Position numbers and translations under genes: made by a program. From an uncultured Mesorhizobium sp. (GTDB lineage: Bacteria; Pseudomonadota; Alphaproteobacteria; Rhizobiales; Rhizobiaceae), in NCBI GenBank assembly GCA_937958475.1, contig CALFXR010000072.1, forward strand, positions 1 to 17,787: a stretch of DNA of 17,787 bases. The letters run 5' to 3'. The stretch's first letter is position 1, and every line of letters starts with the position of its first letter. Below, piece after piece: positions 7,328 to 14,202 of the stretch. The notes under the pieces are model-generated. The model was not told the DNA's origin. It worked only from the letters and a program-made list of their open reading frames with translations, and did no database searches.

Positions 7328-7908
7328 CAGAATTCGTCTTCGTCGGTCTGCACCGGCTCCGGCCGGCGTGCCGGGCGTTCGGACGGGTCGCGGCCGATCT
7401 CCGCCTTGAGCGACATGACGTCGATGAAGTGGTCGGCCTGGCGGCGCAGGTCGTCGGAGATCATCGGCGGCTGCGATGCCATGGTCGAAACGACGCTCAC
7501 CTTGCGCCCCTTGCGCTGCAGCGCCTCGACGAGCGTCCGGAAATCGCCGTCGCCGGAGAAGATGACGTAGTGGTCGACATGCTTGGCCAGTTCCAGGGCA
7601 TCGATGGTCAGCTCGATATCCATGTTGCCCTTGATCTTGCGGCGGCCGGTGGAGTCGGTGAATTCCTTCGCCGGCTTGGTGACGACCTTATAGCCGTTGT
7701 AGTCCAGCCAGTCGATCAGCGGGCGGATCGAGGAATACTCCTGATCTTCGATCAGCGCGGTGTAATAATAGGCGCGCAGCAGGTAGCCCTTCTTCTGGAA
7801 GTGGGCGAGGAGCTTGCGATAGTCGATGTCGAAGCCGAGCGAACGCGACGTCGCGTAGAGATTGGCACCGTCGATGAAGAGAGCGATCTTTTCACGGGAG
7901 TCGAACAT
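7327..7908 (-). CDS. NYN domain protein (LabA/DUF88 family)
   Basis: This 193-residue protein has an NYN domain, a PIN-like nuclease fold, over residues 6-165. FIDGANLY (11-18) gives Asp13, GNMDIELTIDAL (94-105) gives Asp97, and IFSGDGDF (116-123) gives Asp120 and Asp122; together they form the acidic, metal-binding pocket expected of a ribonuclease. The tail from about 170 is charged and low in complexity. I chose the ATG at 7906-7908 because MFDSREKIALFIDGAN is the normal start and AAGGA lies about ten bases upstream; the open frame runs on to 8514 but that part is a shadow of the intergenic region and rpoZ. Its stop overlaps the UDG start. The family has a predicted RNase activity, but the biological target is unknown. 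The LabA name comes from a cyanobacterial clock protein and implies no such role here. Confidence 0.9.
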   Translation of the reverse strand: MFDSREKIALFIDGANLYATSRSLGFDIDYRKLLAHFQKKGYLLRAYYYTALIEDQEYSSIRPLIDWLDYNGYKVVTKPAKEFTDSTGRRKIKGNMDIELTIDALELAKHVDHYVIFSGDGDFRTLVEALQRKGRKVSVVSTMASQPPMISDDLRRQADHFIDVMSLKAEIGRDPSERPARRPEPVQTDEDEF

Positions 7909-7935
7909 ACGGGTAAAATCCTTGTCTGGAAAAAC

Positions 7936-7975
7936 GCCGCGGCCGCGGCTTGAAAAAAGCGGCCGAAGCGGCCGT
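7936..7975 (-). promoter_or_regulatory. Hairpin plus T-run structures in the leader of the NYN gene
   Basis: Reading the minus strand, GGCCG-CTT-CGGCC (plus 7973-7961) is followed after two bases by six T (plus 7958-7953), the form of an intrinsic terminator. A second GC-only palindrome of 14 bp (7936-7949) is followed by GTTTTT. Both lie between the best putative promoter (7982-8010) and the NYN start at 7908. They could be an attenuator, or a terminator for minus-strand transcription from further upstream. The stem of the first is short (5 bp). Confidence 0.4.
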
Positions 7976-7981
7976 AGGGGC

Positions 7982-8010
7982 GAATTAGCGTCAAAATATG
8001 GGCATTCCAA
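7982..8010 (-). promoter_or_regulatory. Putative promoter for the NYN-UDG pair
   Basis: On the minus strand TTGGAA (plus 8010-8005) and TAATTC (plus 7987-7982) are separated by exactly 17 bases, a fair match to a sigma-70 type promoter. The start would be near 7975, leaving a leader of about 67 bases that contains the hairpin and T-run structures. This is sequence inference only. Confidence 0.4.
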
Positions 8011-8092
8011 GCACGGGTTCATTAGCGCAACGAAATGTGATCGCCAAGTCCCCGTCCGTGTGGGCGATGCCGGGCGTCCCGTGCCGAAATAC

Positions 8093-8121
8093 TTGTCTTT
8101 CGGGGTCGTTCGCGCTATGGA
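8093..8121 (+). promoter_or_regulatory. Putative promoter of rpoZ
   Basis: TTGTCT (8093-8098) and TATGGA (8116-8121) are separated by 17 bases. The preceding bases give ACTTGTC and CTATGG, which resemble alphaproteobacterial housekeeping promoters (CTTGAC and CTATAT). The start would be near 8128, with a leader of about 37 bases including AAGGGG before the rpoZ ATG. It is the only good candidate in the 256-base gap between the divergent NYN gene and rpoZ. Confidence 0.45.
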
Positions 8122-8164
8122 CCCGCTACATTCCCGCCAATTCCGAGCATGAAAGGGGCATTCG

Positions 8165-8554
8165 ATGGCCCGCGTCACCGTTGAAGACTGCATCGACAAG
8201 GTCGAGAACCGCTTCGAACTGGTTCTTCTCGCCGGGCACCGCGCCCGCCAGATCTCCCAGGGCGCGCCGATCACCATCGACCGCGACAACGACAAGAACC
8301 CGGTCGTGGCGCTGCGCGAGATCGCCGACGAGACGCTGTCGCCGGGCGACCTCAAGGAGGACCTGATCCACTCGCTGCAGAAGCATGTCGAGGTCGACGA
8401 GCCCGAAGCGGAGGCCAACGAGCTGGTCGACCAGGCCGCGTCCGCCGACGCCGATCGCGAGGAGGACACCGTCACCTTCGATCGCATGACCGAAGAGGAC
8501 CTGCTCGCCGGCATCGAAGGTCTCGTTCCGCCGGAAAAGAGCGACGACTACTGA
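8165..8554 (+). CDS. rpoZ: DNA-directed RNA polymerase omega subunit
   Basis: Omega helps fold the beta-prime subunit into RNA polymerase and, in proteobacteria, forms part of a (p)ppGpp binding site. The 129-residue protein begins MARVTVEDCIDKVENRFELVLLA (positions 1-22), followed by HRARQISQGAPITID (25-39) and KNPVVALREIA (44-54), the conserved omega core. The tail from about 72 is acidic and variable, as in other Rhizobiales. AAGGGG lies eight bases before the ATG. rsh follows on the same strand, so the polymerase subunit that senses the alarmone sits directly upstream of the enzyme that makes it. That arrangement (rpoZ then spoT or rsh) is widespread in proteobacteria. Confidence 0.96.
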   Translation: MARVTVEDCIDKVENRFELVLLAGHRARQISQGAPITIDRDNDKNPVVALREIADETLSPGDLKEDLIHSLQKHVEVDEPEAEANELVDQAASADADREEDTVTFDRMTEEDLLAGIEGLVPPEKSDDY

Positions 8555-8561
8555 TCCCGGA

Positions 8562-8583
8562 GCGCCGCGCCCTTTCGCGGCGC
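8562..8583 (+). other. Hairpin between rpoZ and rsh
   Basis: GCGCCGCG (8562-8569) pairs perfectly with CGCGGCGC (8576-8583) around CCCTTT. It starts eight bases after the rpoZ stop. No T tract follows, so it more likely protects the rpoZ mRNA end or attenuates partially than fully ends transcription. rsh has no clear promoter of its own in the remaining 78 bases. Confidence 0.5.
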
Positions 8584-8661
8584 CGCGAAGGTGGCTATCT
8601 ATTTCATGCGTCGCGCCTCGCGTGCGGCGCATGATTTCATTCCAGGGACCGGAATAGCCTC

Positions 8662-10899
8662 ATGATGCGTCAGTATGAGCTTGTCGAGCGCGTCCAGCGC
8701 TACAAGCCCGACGTCAACGAGGCTCTGCTCAACAAGGCCTATGTCTACGCCATGCAGAAGCATGGCTCCCAGAAGCGGGCCTCCGGCGACCCCTACTTCT
8801 CCCACCCGCTCGAGGTGGCGGCGATCCTCACCGAGATGCGCATGGACGAAGCGACCATCGCGGTCGCCCTGCTGCACGACACGATCGAGGACACCACCGC
8901 CACCCGCCAGGAGATCGACGAGCTGTTCGGTCCCGACATCGGACGGCTGGTCGAGGGCCTCACCAAGCTGAAGAAGCTCGACCTCGTCTCGAAGAAGGCC
9001 GAGCAGGCGGAGAACCTGCGCAAGCTGCTCCTCGCCATCTCCGAGGACGTCCGCGTGCTCCTCGTCAAGCTGGCCGACCGGCTGCACAACATGCGCACCC
9101 TCGACCACATGCGGTCGGACAAGCGCGTGCGCATCGCCGAAGAGACGATGGAGATCTACGCGCCGCTCGCCGGCCGCATGGGCATGCAGGACATGCGCGA
9201 GGAGCTCGAGGAGCTCGCCTTCCGCACCATCAATCCGGAAGCGCACCGCACCGTCACCGAGCGGCTGAAGGACGTGCTCGACCGCAACCGCAACGTCATC
9301 GCCGAAATCGAGCGCTCGCTTCTCTCGCTGTTCGAGAAGTACGGCATCGAGGTCCAGGTCAAGGGCCGGCAGAAGAAGCCGTGGTCGGTGTTCCGCAAGA
9401 TGGAGACCAAGGCGCTGTCCTTCGAGCAGCTGTCCGACATCTTCGGCTTCCGCGTCGTCCTCGGCACCATTGAGGGATGCTACCTCGCGCTCGGCGCCAT
9501 CCACACGACCTGGTCGATGGTGCCCGGCCGCTTCAAGGACTACATCTCGACGCCGAAGCAGAACGACTACCGCTCGATCCACACCACCATCGTCGGCCCG
9601 TCGCGCCAGCGCATCGAGCTGCAGATCCGCACCCGCGACATGGACGACGTGGCCGAGTACGGCGTCGCCGCGCATTCGCTCTACAAGGACGGCACCGCGA
9701 AGGCCGCCGGCGCCGGCGGGGCCACCAGCGACACCAACGCCTATGCCTGGCTGCGCCGCACCATCGAGCAGCTCTCCGAGGGCGACAGCCCCGAGGACTT
9801 CCTCGAGAACACCAAGCTCGAGCTGTTCCACGACCAGGTGTTCTGCTTCACGCCGAAGGGCATGCTCATCGCCCTGCCGCGCGGCGCCACGCCGATCGAT
9901 TTCGCCTACGCCGTGCACACCGACATCGGCGACACCTGCGTCGGCGCCAAGGTCAACGGCCGCATCATGCCGCTGATGACCGAGCTGAAGAACGGCGATG
10001 AGGTCGACATCATCCGTTCCAAGGCGCAGGTGCCGCCGGCCGCCTGGGAATCGGTCGTCGTCACCGGCAAGGCCCGCTCCGCCATCCGCCGCGCCACCAA
10101 GAACGCCATCCGCAAGCAGTATTCGGGCCTCGGCACGCGTATCCTTGAGCGCGCCTTCGAGCGTGCCGGCAAGGCCTTCTCCAAGGAGAAGCTGAAGCCC
10201 GTGCTCCACCGCCTGGCGCGCAAGGACGTCGAGGACGTGCTCGCCGCCGTCGGCCGCGGCGAACTGGCGTCGTCCGACGTCGTCAAGGCCGTCTTCCCCG
10301 ACTACAAGGACGAGCGCGTTACCCCGGCCGCGCCGCGGCAGCGCGAGGAGGGCTGGTACAATCTGCGCAACGCCGCCGGCATGCTGTTCCAGATCCCCGG
10401 CCGGGCGTCGAAGAAGAAGGGTGCCGGCGAGGCGGGCGAGAAGGGCGAGGGCGCCGTGCCGATCCGCGGCGTCCGCGGCGACCTGCCCGTGCGCTTCGCG
10501 CCGGAAGGCGCCGTGCCCGGCGATCGCATCGTCGGCATCATGCAGCCCGGCTCCGGCATCACCGTCTATCCTATCCAGTCGCCGTCGCTGACCGCCTTCG
10601 ACGACCAGCCCGAGCGCTGGATCGACGTGCGCTGGGACATCGACGAGACGACGCGCGAGCGCTTTCCCGCGCGCATCTCGGTGACCGCCATCAACGCGCC
10701 CGGCTCGCTCGCCGAGATCGCCCAGGTGGTCGCCGCCAACGACGCCAACATCCACACTCTGTCGATGGTGCGCACCGCGCCCGATTTCACCGAGATGGCG
10801 ATCGATCTCGAAGTGTGGGACCTGAAGCACCTGAACCGGCTGCTGTCGCAGCTGAAGGACAACGCCATCGTCAGCGAAGCCAAGCGCGTGAACGGCTGA
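8662..10899 (+). CDS. rsh: Bifunctional (p)ppGpp synthetase/hydrolase, RelA/SpoT (Rsh)
   Basis: Rsh makes and degrades (p)ppGpp, the stringent-response alarmone, in the cytoplasm. The 745-residue protein has four parts. The N-terminal HD hydrolase domain shows SHP (His48) and LLHDTIED (71-77, with His72 and Asp73). The synthetase domain shows GRQKKPWSVFRKM (235-247), RFKD (290-293) and NDYRSIHTT (301-309). A TGS domain covers about 393-452, and an ACT domain lies at about 665-742. Intact HD residues together with the RxKD motif indicate a bifunctional enzyme rather than a synthetase-only RelA. Two ATGs are adjacent (8662 and 8665), so the first residue is uncertain by one codon; the Shine-Dalgarno sequence is weak. 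pyrE follows after 13 bases. A very long antisense frame over this gene is a high-GC shadow. Confidence 0.96.
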   Translation: MMRQYELVERVQRYKPDVNEALLNKAYVYAMQKHGSQKRASGDPYFSHPLEVAAILTEMRMDEATIAVALLHDTIEDTTATRQEIDELFGPDIGRLVEGLTKLKKLDLVSKKAEQAENLRKLLLAISEDVRVLLVKLADRLHNMRTLDHMRSDKRVRIAEETMEIYAPLAGRMGMQDMREELEELAFRTINPEAHRTVTERLKDVLDRNRNVIAEIERSLLSLFEKYGIEVQVKGRQKKPWSVFRKMETKALSFEQLSDIFGFRVVLGTIEGCYLALGAIHTTWSMVPGRFKDYISTPKQNDYRSIHTTIVGPSRQRIELQIRTRDMDDVAEYGVAAHSLYKDGTAKAAGAGGATSDTNAYAWLRRTIEQLSEGDSPEDFLENTKLELFHDQVFCFTPKGMLIALPRGATPIDFAYAVHTDIGDTCVGAKVNGRIMPLMTELKNGDEVDIIRSKAQVPPAAWESVVVTGKARSAIRRATKNAIRKQYSGLGTRILERAFERAGKAFSKEKLKPVLHRLARKDVEDVLAAVGRGELASSDVVKAVFPDYKDERVTPAAPRQREEGWYNLRNAAGMLFQIPGRASKKKGAGEAGEKGEGAVPIRGVRGDLPVRFAPEGAVPGDRIVGIMQPGSGITVYPIQSPSLTAFDDQPERWIDVRWDIDETTRERFPARISVTAINAPGSLAEIAQVVAANDANIHTLSMVRTAPDFTEMAIDLEVWDLKHLNRLLSQLKDNAIVSEAKRVNG

Positions 10900-10912
10900 C
10901 CGGAAGGACGAC

Positions 10913-11491
10913 ATGAAGACCGAAGACGTGCTCGACATCTTCCGCGAGGCCGGCGCCGTGCTGGAGGGCCACTTCATCCTGACATCGGGGCTGAGGAGCC
11001 CCGTCTTCCTGCAGAAGGCCCGCGTCTTCATGCATGCCGACAAGACCGAGAAGCTCTGCCGCGCGCTGGCCGAGGATATCCGGGCGAAGGTGCCCGGCCG
11101 CATCGACTATGTCGTCGGCCCTGCGGTCGGCGGGCTGATCCCCGCCTACGAGACCTCGCGCCATCTCGGCGTGCCGGCGATCTGGGTCGAGCGCGAGGGC
11201 GGCGAGTTCCGCCTGCGCCGCTTCGAGATCGAGAAGGGCGCCCGCGTCGTCATCGTCGAGGACATCGTCACCACCGGCCTGTCGATCCGCGAGACCATCG
11301 ACTGCCTGAGGAAGCTCGGCGCCGAGGTTCTCGCCGCCGCCTGCATCATCGACCGCTCGGCCGGCAAGGTCGACGTCGGCGTACCGCTGGTGGCGCTCGC
11401 CGAATACGAGGTGCCGGCCTACCCGGCCGACGCCCTGCCGCCCGAACTCGCCGCCATCCCGCCGGTGAAGCCGGGGAGCAGGAACATCTGA
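10913..11491 (+). CDS. pyrE: Orotate phosphoribosyltransferase
   Basis: PyrE joins orotate to PRPP to give OMP, the fifth step of de novo pyrimidine synthesis. The 192-residue protein has GHFILTSGLRSP (19-30) near the start and the PRPP-binding signature VVIVEDIVTTGLS (112-124) with its paired acidic residues. VVGPAVGGLIPAYE (67-80) is the other phosphate-contact loop. GGAAGGA lies close before the ATG, 13 bases after the rsh stop, so it is in the same transcript. In many bacteria pyrE responds to growth state through nucleotide pools; no leader attenuator is visible here. The next gene begins 41 bases on, across an unusually A/T-rich stretch. Confidence 0.95.
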   Translation: MKTEDVLDIFREAGAVLEGHFILTSGLRSPVFLQKARVFMHADKTEKLCRALAEDIRAKVPGRIDYVVGPAVGGLIPAYETSRHLGVPAIWVEREGGEFRLRRFEIEKGARVVIVEDIVTTGLSIRETIDCLRKLGAEVLAAACIIDRSAGKVDVGVPLVALAEYEVPAYPADALPPELAAIPPVKPGSRNI

Positions 11492-11532
11492 AATGCTCGC
11501 GTCAGCCCGATCCGCTGTGGTAATAAATAATA

Positions 11533-11826
11533 ATGAAGCGCGATGACGCCATCGCCCGTCTCAGGGAACATGAGGCCGAGCTGAAGCGGCTCGGCGTGGA
11601 AACGCTGTACATGTTCGGTTCGACCGCGCGCGATGACGCGTCCGCGGATTCCGACGTCGACCTCTTCTTCGACTATGAGAGGGGCAAGCTCGGGCTGTTC
11701 GAACTGATGGACGTCAAGGCTTGTGCGACGCGGATTCTGGAGAAGGAAGCCGACATCATGACGCGGGACAGCCTCCACAAGCTCCTGCGTTCGCGAATCG
11801 AGGCGTCCGCATTGCGCGTGTTCTGA
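11533..11826 (+). CDS. MntA-type nucleotidyltransferase (probable antitoxin of a MntA/HepT pair)
   Basis: This 97-residue minimal nucleotidyltransferase has the exact GS-x10-DxD signature: Gly29-Ser30, then Asp41 and Asp43, with a third acidic residue at Asp74 in EADIMT. Proteins of this kind (MntA) neutralise HepT toxins by adding AMP groups to a toxin tyrosine. Its stop overlaps the start of the HEPN gene as TGATG, which fixes the pairing and suggests coupling. The ATG at 11533 lies in TAATAAATAATA with no Shine-Dalgarno sequence, unlike its neighbours. Codon use looks less G/C-biased than in rsh or pyrE, consistent with later acquisition, though I did not compute it. Other minimal nucleotidyltransferases, such as drug-modifying ones, are possible but much less likely given the partner. 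Confidence 0.88.
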   Translation: MKRDDAIARLREHEAELKRLGVETLYMFGSTARDDASADSDVDLFFDYERGKLGLFELMDVKACATRILEKEADIMTRDSLHKLLRSRIEASALRVF

Positions 11827-12188
11827 TGGCCTCGCGTTCGGTTCTCCCCCGGCTCGTCGATATCATCGAGGCCATTGAACGTATCCGAAGCGTGGTGCAC
11901 CGAAAAACCCTCGGACAATTCGAGGCAGAGTGGCAGCTTCAATGGCTGGTCGTCCGCGGTCTCGAGATCGTCTCGGAGGCTAGTCGCCACTTGCCGGAAG
12001 CGCTTAAGGAACGGCATGGCGATCTTCTGTTGCGGAAGGTCGCTGATATCGGAAACGTCCTGCGTCACAGGTATGAGATCGTCGCACCGGCCGTGATTCG
12101 GAAGCTCGTCGAAGCCGATCTGCCGGATCTCGCGAGAGTCTGTCAGGCGGAGCGGATCGCTGCCGAGCACGGATCTGAACCCCGATGA
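11826..12188 (+). CDS. HepT-like HEPN domain protein (probable RNase toxin of a MntA/HepT pair, DUF86)
   Basis: This 120-residue all-helical protein fits the HEPN/DUF86 family: LVVRGLEIVSEASRHLP (41-57) is the central helix and IGNVLRHRYEIV (75-86) is the active-site block. In active HepT toxins that block carries R-x4-H-x-Y, with Arg and His for RNA cleavage and Tyr as the AMPylation target. Here His81 and Tyr83 are present, but the Arg position is Gly76; Arg80 lies next to the His. The start ATG 11826 overlaps the MntA stop, and the stop TGA (12186-12188) overlaps the acpS ATG. This makes the cassette part of an essential operon. Whether it is a functional toxin is open because of the Arg change, which may define a subfamily rather than a broken gene. 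Confidence 0.85.
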   Translation: MASRSVLPRLVDIIEAIERIRSVVHRKTLGQFEAEWQLQWLVVRGLEIVSEASRHLPEALKERHGDLLLRKVADIGNVLRHRYEIVAPAVIRKLVEADLPDLARVCQAERIAAEHGSEPR

Positions 12189-12595
12189 TCCTCGGCATCG
12201 GCTCCGACCTGATCGACATCCGCCGCATCCAGCGGTCGATCGAACGTCACGGCGAACGTTTCCTCGCAAGGGTCTACACCGATGTCGAGCGCGCCCGCGC
12301 CGATGGCCGCGGCGCCCGCTTCGCCTCCTACGCGAAACGCTTCGCCGCCAAGGAGGCCTGCGCCAAGGCGCTCGGCACCGGCATTTCCGGCGGCGTCTTC
12401 TTCCGCGACATGGGCGTCGTCAACCTGCCCGGCGGCCGGCCGACGCTGGAGCTGACCGACGGCGCGGCGGCCAGGCTCGCGGCGATGACCCCGCCCGGCA
12501 TGCGCGCCGTCGTGCACCTCACCATCACCGACGATTTCCCGCTCGCCCAGGCTTTCGTGATCATCGAGGCGCTGCCCGCCGGAGAAAAGCCCTGA
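12185..12595 (+). CDS. acpS: Holo-[acyl-carrier-protein] synthase
   Basis: AcpS transfers 4'-phosphopantetheine from coenzyme A to apo-ACP, which switches on fatty acid synthesis. The 136-residue protein begins MILGIGSDLIDIRRI, with the metal-binding Asp8 in GSDL, and has FAAKEACAKALGTG (53-66) with the second metal ligand Glu57. The length is normal for group I (AcpS-type) enzymes. Its ATG (12185-12187) overlaps the HEPN stop as ATGA, so initiation is probably coupled to translation of the HEPN gene; I see no strong independent Shine-Dalgarno sequence. lepB follows 100 bases later after a hairpin region. Confidence 0.95.
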   Translation: MILGIGSDLIDIRRIQRSIERHGERFLARVYTDVERARADGRGARFASYAKRFAAKEACAKALGTGISGGVFFRDMGVVNLPGGRPTLELTDGAAARLAAMTPPGMRAVVHLTITDDFPLAQAFVIIEALPAGEKP

Positions 12596-12601
12596 TTGCG
12601 T

Positions 12602-12653
12602 GCCAGGGCGCGGGCAGGCGATGCGGATTCGCCCGCTTGCCGTTGCCCCTGGC
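12602..12653 (+). other. Large imperfect hairpin between acpS and lepB
   Basis: An outer arm of 7 bp (12602-12608 with 12647-12653) encloses an inner arm GCGGGC/GCCCGC (12610-12615 with 12631-12636). There is no T tract after it, so it is unlikely to be a strong terminator. It may stabilise or separate the acpS and lepB parts of the message. Confidence 0.4.
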
Positions 12654-12695
12654 CGTGCAAGCCGGTAAGACGGGCCCCGACAAATCGAGGACGAC

Positions 12696-13445
12696 ATGAG
12701 CGTGGCCGAAAAGACGGTAAAGAAATCGGGCGGTCTGGGCGAGACCATCAACGTCATCGTCCAGGCGCTGGTCCTGGCGCTGGTGATCCGCACCTTCCTG
12801 TTCCAGCCTTTCTCGATCCCGTCGGGCTCGATGCGGCCGACGCTGCTCGAGGGCGATTACCTGTTCGTCACCAAGTGGTCCTACGGCTATTCGCGCTATT
12901 CGCTGCCGTTCTCGCCCGACCTCTTCTCCGGGCGCATCTGGGGCGGTTCGCCCGAGCGCGGCGACGTCGCCGTGTTCAAGTTCCCGCCCAATCCCTCGCT
13001 CGACTACATCAAGCGCGTCATCGGCCTGCCCGGCGACCGCGTCCAGATGAAGGGCGGCCAGCTGTTCATCAACGGCCAGCCGGTGCCGCGCGAGAAGGTC
13101 GGCCAGATCGACAATCCCGACATCACCGAGGTCGACCGCCCGGTCGACGTCTACCGCGAGACCCTGCCCAACGGCGTCGCCTACGACACGCTCGACCTGA
13201 CCCCGAACTCGATCGGCGACGAGACGCGCGAATTCGTCGTGCCGGCGGGCCACTACTTCATGATGGGCGACAACCGCGACAATTCCACCGACAGCCGCTT
13301 CACCGTCGGCTTCGTGCCCGAAGACCATTTGGTCGGCCGCGCCAACATCATCTTCTTCTCCATCGCCGAGGGCGCCTCGCCGCTGGAGATCTGGAAGTGG
13401 CCGAGCCTGATGCGGCCGTCCCGCCTGTTCAACTGGGTGCACTGA
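12696..13445 (+). CDS. lepB: Signal peptidase I
   Basis: LepB is the inner-membrane protease that removes signal peptides from exported proteins. The 249-residue protein has one membrane segment (about 17-36, INVIVQALVLALVIRTFLF) running into IPSGSMRPTL (41-50), which holds the catalytic Ser45. YIKRVIGLPGDRV (104-116) holds the general-base Lys106. MMGDNRDNSTDSR in the C-terminal third is the last signature. A single N-terminal segment is typical of alphaproteobacterial enzymes, in contrast to the two of E. coli. GAGGACGAC precedes the ATG. In this region its predictable clients include the exported transglycosylase, the peroxidase and the porin. Confidence 0.96.
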   Translation: MSVAEKTVKKSGGLGETINVIVQALVLALVIRTFLFQPFSIPSGSMRPTLLEGDYLFVTKWSYGYSRYSLPFSPDLFSGRIWGGSPERGDVAVFKFPPNPSLDYIKRVIGLPGDRVQMKGGQLFINGQPVPREKVGQIDNPDITEVDRPVDVYRETLPNGVAYDTLDLTPNSIGDETREFVVPAGHYFMMGDNRDNSTDSRFTVGFVPEDHLVGRANIIFFSIAEGASPLEIWKWPSLMRPSRLFNWVH

Positions 13446-13482
13446 TGGCGGCGAACGCGAGAGCCTCGGCCCGGACCCGGCC

Positions 13483-14202
13483 ATGCCGGCGCCGAAGCTG
13501 AGCGGCGCGGCGCTCGCCGCCGCGCTCGCCGGGCCGACGGGCCACGTCTTCTCCGACCACGAGCGCCTGCGCCGGGCGCTGACCCACGCCAGCGCCCGCC
13601 ACGCCACCGGCTTCGACTACGAGCGCATGGAATTCCTCGGCGACCGCGTGCTCGGCCTGGTTGTCGCGGAGATGGTCTTCTCCGCCTGGCCCGACGAGCC
13701 GGAAGGCGAGCTGTCGCTGCGCCTCAACGCGCTGGTCAACGCCGAGACCCTCGCGGCCATCGCCGACGAGATCGGCCTGACCGACCTGATCCATGTCGGC
13801 GCCGACATCCGCCGTCAGCCCGGCGGCCGGCGCACCAATCTGCGCGCCGACGCGCTGGAGGCGCTGATCGCCGCGCTCTACCTGGAAGCCGGCCTCGACG
13901 GCGCGCGCGCCTTCATCCTGCGCTGGTGGGGGCCGCGCGCCACCGCCGCCGTGGTCGCCCGCCGCGATCCCAAGACCGAGCTGCAGGAATGGGCCCACCA
14001 GGCGGAGGGCGTTACCCCTTCCTATGCCATCGACGGCCGCGCCGGACCCGACCACGAGCCGGTCTTCACCGTCTCCGTGCGCGTCGGCGACCGCCCGTCC
14101 GAGACCGCCATCGGCCGTTCGCGCCGCGAGGCCGAGCAGGCGGCGGCGGCAAAATTCCTCGTCCGCGAGGGCGTATGGGCCGCCCCGGAGACCACGCCAT
14201 GA
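13483..14202 (+). CDS. rnc: Ribonuclease III
   Basis: RNase III cuts double-stranded RNA and processes the 30S rRNA precursor and some mRNAs. The 239-residue protein has the signature ERMEFLGDRVL (47-57) with Glu50 and Asp54, and a second metal site in RADALEALIAAL (121-132) with Asp123 and Glu126. A double-stranded RNA binding domain covers about 162-228 (DPKTELQEWA to SRREAEQAAAAKFL). The ATG at 13483 has only a weak Shine-Dalgarno sequence and lies 37 bases after lepB, so coupling to lepB is plausible. Its stop overlaps the era start as ATGA. The lepB-rnc-era order is the classic one in proteobacteria. Confidence 0.95.
   Translation: MPAPKLSGAALAAALAGPTGHVFSDHERLRRALTHASARHATGFDYERMEFLGDRVLGLVVAEMVFSAWPDEPEGELSLRLNALVNAETLAAIADEIGLTDLIHVGADIRRQPGGRRTNLRADALEALIAALYLEAGLDGARAFILRWWGPRATAAVVARRDPKTELQEWAHQAEGVTPSYAIDGRAGPDHEPVFTVSVRVGDRPSETAIGRSRREAEQAAAAKFLVREGVWAAPETTP

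Noticed and set aside
7909..8514. Longer N-terminus of the NYN protein reaching back over rpoZ
   Set aside because: It is antisense to rpoZ and to its promoter region; the NYN domain starts at the ATG at 7908.
8599..11103. Very long open frame antisense to rsh and the start of pyrE
   Set aside because: It lies opposite well-identified domains of Rsh, its translation is Asp/Leu/Val/Gly/Arg-rich without any motif, and long antisense frames are expected in high-GC coding DNA.
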